Shown: one piece after another, positions 5,210-7,350 of the stretch
Layout: each line of letters starts with the position of its first letter
Position numbering within the stretch: position 1 is the stretch's first letter
Source of the DNA: Actinomycetota bacterium
GTDB taxonomy: Bacteria > Actinomycetota > Humimicrobiia > Humimicrobiales > Humimicrobiaceae
Direction of reading: 5' to 3'
Length of the DNA stretch: 7,350 nt
Assembly: GCA_016783985.1 (NCBI GenBank)
Contig: JADHVM010000043.1
Span: 1-7,350 of the forward strand
Program-made: the position numbers and the translations under genes
The notes under the pieces: model-generated
Told to the model about the DNA's origin: nothing
Database searches by the model: none
Seen by the model: the letters and a program-made list of their open reading frames with translations, nothing else

Positions 5210-6358
5210 ATGACCCGAGTAGAGATTAATTTAGAAAATGTTGAACGTAATTTAAAAGTAATAAAATCATATATTGGAAGAGATAATACTAAAATTATGG
5301 CTATTGTAAAATCAAATGCTTACGGCCATGGGATTTTGGAAATATCTAAAAAAATAATAAAAAATGGAGTTGATGGATTAGGAATAGCATTAGTAGATGA
5401 TGGAATAAAATTAAGAAATGCAGGAGTGAAAATTCCTATTTATATTTTAGGCGAATCTCCACTGAGTATTACTGGGGATGCATTAAAATATAATTTAACT
5501 CTTTCTATAAATTCCTACAAAAAAGCAGAAATGGTGTCAAAAAGATGTGCTGAATTAGGAGGAGAAATAGATGTACATGTAAATATTGATACTGGTATGA
5601 ATCGGGTTGGTATTAATTATGAAAATGCTATTGCTGAGATTAAAAAAATTGTTTCACTTCCAAATATAAATATTGATGGAGTTTTTACTCATTTTTCATG
5701 TGCCGGTGATGAGCAGGACGTATACACAAAAATTCAATGGGTTAGATTTAAAAAAATTATAGGCGAATTAAAAAATAATAAAATAAATATAAATTTATTT
5801 CACTGTTCAAATAGTGCTGCTTTTTTTAGATATAGGGAAATGAGGCTGGATATGGTAAGGCTTGGAATTTCTATCTATGGCTTAAGTCCTTTTAATAGTA
5901 ATTATCAAAGATGGCTTGATAAGGAAGTTATAGATACTCTGTCCAGGCTAAAACCAGTTCTAACATTAAAGACTGGGATATCTTTTATAAAAAAAATAAA
6001 AAGCGGGGAATATATTTCATATGGTGGTTCTTTTAAAACAAATCGAGAAAGTATCATTGCTACCATTCCTGTAGGCTATGCAGATGGCTACTGTAGATTA
6101 CTTTCTAATAAATCAAAAGTATTAATCAATGGCCAATATGCTTCAATTGTTGGAAATATTACAATGGATCAGTTGATGGTAGATATAACTGATATTAATA
6201 GTACAGAAAAAATTTCTGTTGGAGATGATGCTACTTTGATTGGCGGCCCTATTGGCGGAGATGTGTCTGCAGATAACCTGGCGAATTTAATGGGGACTAT
6301 AAATTATGAAATAATATGTATGCTAAAAGATAGAATACCAAGGATATGTATAGGCTGA
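5210..6358 (+). CDS. alr: Alanine racemase (PLP-dependent)
   Basis: Alr interconverts L- and D-alanine, supplying D-alanine for peptidoglycan. The 382 residues span a normal two-domain enzyme. The N-terminal TIM-barrel holds AIVKSNAYGHG (31-41), with K34 as the PLP Schiff-base lysine and Y38 beside it; IDTGMNRVG (126-134), with R132; HFSCAGDE; HCSNSAA, the PLP-contact region; and MRLDMVRLGISIYGL. The C-terminal beta domain carries the second catalytic residue Y271 in ISYGGSF (269-275), then ATIPVGYADGY and GNITMDQLMVDIT. Position 125, just before IDTGM, is Asn (AAT at 5582-5584) where most alanine racemases have a carbamylated lysine, so substrate range or activity may differ. A related amino-acid racemase is the main alternative, though the operon (acpS-nnr-alr) argues for the housekeeping enzyme. 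It is the last gene of the operon, 13 bp after nnr, and no clear terminator follows. Confidence 0.95.
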   Translation: MTRVEINLENVERNLKVIKSYIGRDNTKIMAIVKSNAYGHGILEISKKIIKNGVDGLGIALVDDGIKLRNAGVKIPIYILGESPLSITGDALKYNLTLSINSYKKAEMVSKRCAELGGEIDVHVNIDTGMNRVGINYENAIAEIKKIVSLPNINIDGVFTHFSCAGDEQDVYTKIQWVRFKKIIGELKNNKININLFHCSNSAAFFRYREMRLDMVRLGISIYGLSPFNSNYQRWLDKEVIDTLSRLKPVLTLKTGISFIKKIKSGEYISYGGSFKTNRESIIATIPVGYADGYCRLLSNKSKVLINGQYASIVGNITMDQLMVDITDINSTEKISVGDDATLIGGPIGGDVSADNLANLMGTINYEIICMLKDRIPRICIG

Positions 6359-6527
6359 TCTTATTTCATGTAATATAATTATAATAAATAATGGCCAAGT
6401 TAAAGTATTTTAAAAATATACTTATAAATATAGGGGTGAGATAATAATATTATTAAAACTTGTGCCTTAAGGTCCAGGTAAGAAAATGATTGATTAAAAA
6501 ATTATTATATATTTTTTGGAGGATGAT
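6359..6527. other. Non-coding spacer between alr and the flavoprotein gene
   Basis: No gene is seen. The spacer holds a 6-bp inverted repeat AAGTAT (6403-6408) / ATACTT (6418-6423), a 14-bp A/T palindrome TAATAATATTATTA (6442-6455), and the palindrome CCTTAAGG (6465-6472). TATAAT occurs at 6374-6379 and 6380-6385, without a fitting -35. A promoter for the next gene is likely somewhere here but cannot be placed. No stem followed by a T run marks the end of the alr operon. Confidence 0.5.
6518..6522 (+). promoter_or_regulatory. Ribosome binding site deciding the flavoprotein start
   Basis: GGAGG lies 5 nt before the ATG at 6528. An upstream in-frame TTG at 6516 overlaps this very site and is therefore not the start. 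Confidence 0.8.
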
Positions 6528-7103
6528 ATGAAAGTAGTTGCTTTTAATGGAAGTCCCAGGAAAAATGGGAATACATCAATTGCTATAGGGGCAGTTTTGG
6601 CTGAACTGGAAAAAGAAGGAATTGAAACTGAAATTGTCCAGGTAGGCGGGAAGGATATAAAAGCCTGCAATGGATGCGGGAAATGTAAGGATACAAAGGA
6701 TGGATTTTGTGTCATAGACAAAGATATTCTAAATGATTGTCTTAAAAAGATGTATAAGGCAGATGGTATAATTGTAGGCTCGCCAGTTTATTTTGGCTCA
6801 GTAACCCCAGAAACAAAAGCTTTGATTGATAGAGCAGGTTATTGTGCAAGAGCAGGAGGATATCTTTTAAAGAGAAAAGTTTGCGCAGGAGTTGCTATTG
6901 CCCGAAGACAGGGCGCAGTTTCAGTAGTTAATCAAATTAATAATTTATTTATATTAAATCAGGCAATTCTTCCTAGTTCAATTTATTGGAATATGGGGAT
7001 AGGTAAAGGTATCGGTGAGATAAAAAATGATGAAGAAGGTATGAAGACATTTAAAGTTTTGGGAGAAAATATGGCCTGGCTATTGCAGAAACTTAAGGCT
7101 TAA
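6528..7103 (+). CDS. Flavodoxin-fold NAD(P)H/FMN reductase, iron-sulfur flavoprotein (Isf)-like
   Basis: This 191-residue cytoplasmic protein has the flavodoxin-like fold of NADPH-dependent FMN reductases. It begins MKVVAFNGSPRKNGNTS, where NGSPRKNGNT (7-16) is the FMN-phosphate loop. A second flavin-contact loop is GSPVYFGSVTPETKALIDR (84-102). Between them is ACNGCGKCK...GFC, cysteines C47, C50, C53 and C61 spaced C-x2-C-x2-C-x7-C. This matches the compact CX2CX2CX4-7C cluster motif of iron-sulfur flavoproteins, which bind FMN plus a [4Fe-4S] cluster and act as electron carriers or in oxidant defence in anaerobes. Related family members with the same cysteines may lack a cluster, so cluster binding is inference. 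The start is ATG 6528 behind GGAGG. It is separated from alr by 169 bp and so is probably transcribed on its own. Substrate and electron partner cannot be told. Confidence 0.85.
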   Translation: MKVVAFNGSPRKNGNTSIAIGAVLAELEKEGIETEIVQVGGKDIKACNGCGKCKDTKDGFCVIDKDILNDCLKKMYKADGIIVGSPVYFGSVTPETKALIDRAGYCARAGGYLLKRKVCAGVAIARRQGAVSVVNQINNLFILNQAILPSSIYWNMGIGKGIGEIKNDEEGMKTFKVLGENMAWLLQKLKA

Positions 7104-7120
7104 TTACAATATGATTGTAA
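7104..7120. repeat. Perfect 7-bp dyad directly after the flavoprotein stop codon
   Basis: TTACAAT (7104-7110) and ATTGTAA (7114-7120) are perfect inverted repeats around ATG, starting at the first base after the stop codon. No T run follows, so it is a poor rho-independent terminator. It may be a regulator site in front of the lipoprotein gene or a transcript-end stabiliser. Confidence 0.45.
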
Positions 7121-7218
7121 GATAATATAATATAGAGATATTAAAATATTACATGAGTATTATAATAAGCGTAGATAATTGATACTATATATATTATATA
7201 ACAAGGGAGAGAGGAAGA
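7121..7218 (+). promoter_or_regulatory. Upstream region of the lipoprotein gene with candidate -10 box and ribosome site
   Basis: TATAAT at 7161-7166 is the best -10 candidate, but no convincing -35 precedes it; TTGATA at 7179-7184 has no -10 at proper distance. The purine-rich stretch GGGAGAGAGG (7205-7214) just before the ATG is a good ribosome site. Nothing else is recognisable. Confidence 0.3.
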
Positions 7219-7350
7219 ATGAAAAGGAGTAAAATATTTTCAGTAGCAGTAGTATTAGGATTGCTTGCTTTAGCAGGACTGGTGCTTGCTGGATGTGAAT
7301 CTGAATATGCTGGTGAAACTGCAGCTACTGCAATAGGAGCTGGTTTGGCA
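7219..7350 (+). CDS. Lipoprotein, N-terminal part (cut by the window edge)
   Basis: The first 44 codons of a gene run off the right edge. They form a classic lipoprotein signal peptide: positively charged start (MKRSK), a hydrophobic stretch (IFSVAVVLGLLALAGLV, about 6-22) and the lipobox LAGC (23-26), with Cys26 as the lipid-modified residue after signal peptidase II cleavage. The mature part begins CESEYAGETAATAIGAGLA; Glu rather than Asp at +2 does not suggest inner-membrane retention. The small-residue run (GETAATAIGAGLA) could be the start of a glycine-zipper-like segment, but too little is present to assign a family. The ATG has a purine-rich ribosome site 4-9 nt upstream. Confidence 0.85.
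   Translation, partial: MKRSKIFSVAVVLGLLALAGLVLAGCESEYAGETAATAIGAGLA

Noticed and set aside
6403..6423. Hairpin AAGTAT/ATACTT as terminator of the glmS-alr operon
   Set aside because: Only six mostly A/T pairs, with no T run after it; thermodynamically weak.
6516..6527. TTG at 6516 as start of the flavoprotein
   Set aside because: The TTG and next codon overlap the GGAGG ribosome site of the ATG at 6528, and the flavin fold begins exactly at MKVVAFNGSP.
6494..6721. Minus-strand open frame of 75 codons over the flavoprotein 5' end
   Set aside because: It lies opposite the conserved FMN loop and cysteine motif and is a shadow of that gene.
7179..7200. TTGATA and TATATA as a promoter for the lipoprotein
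   Set aside because: The spacing of about 10 bp is too short for a standard sigma factor.

Overview
The window looks like a chromosomal housekeeping region from a low-G+C bacterium. It is A/T-rich, with many AAA, ATA and TTA codons. The genes are bacterial: GlmS for amino-sugar synthesis, AcpS for lipid and carrier-protein metabolism, Alr for D-alanine in the wall, and a lipoprotein with a bacterial lipobox. Shine-Dalgarno sites are strong (GGAGG, AGAGGAG) and GTG is used as a start. A flavoprotein with a compact four-cysteine motif suggests an anaerobe, for example a clostridial, halanaerobial or similar lineage. The lineage is inference only.

Left part (1-889): a short remnant of an alpha-D-phosphohexomutase (GlmM/phosphomannomutase type) enters from the left edge and decays into A/T-rich sequence. 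It is followed at once by an MNT nucleotidyltransferase and a HEPN-domain protein that overlap by ATGA. Together these form a textbook MntA/HepT (type VII) toxin-antitoxin pair. Positions 890-1343 hold no intact gene, only several inverted repeats, a possible decayed coding scrap and the probable promoter region of the next operon.

Centre (1344-6358): four tightly packed same-strand genes, glmS, acpS, nnr (fused NAD(P)H-hydrate epimerase/dehydratase) and alr, lie 7-13 bp apart and probably form one operon. GlmS makes glucosamine-6-phosphate and Alr makes D-alanine, both for peptidoglycan. AcpS activates acyl carrier protein, and Nnr repairs damaged NAD(P)H. acpS-nnr-alr is a familiar cluster in low-G+C bacteria. 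Two enzymes carry substitutions at usually conserved positions: AcpS has Ala in place of the His of its C-terminal SxSH motif, and Alr has Asn in place of the usually carbamylated Lys.

Right part (6359-7350): a non-coding spacer, then a 191-residue iron-sulfur-flavoprotein-like NAD(P)H/FMN reductase, a short perfect dyad just after its stop, and the first 44 codons of a lipoprotein that runs off the right edge.

No wholly new system is evident. The most system-like element is the HEPN/MNT pair lodged between a broken phosphohexomutase and glmS.
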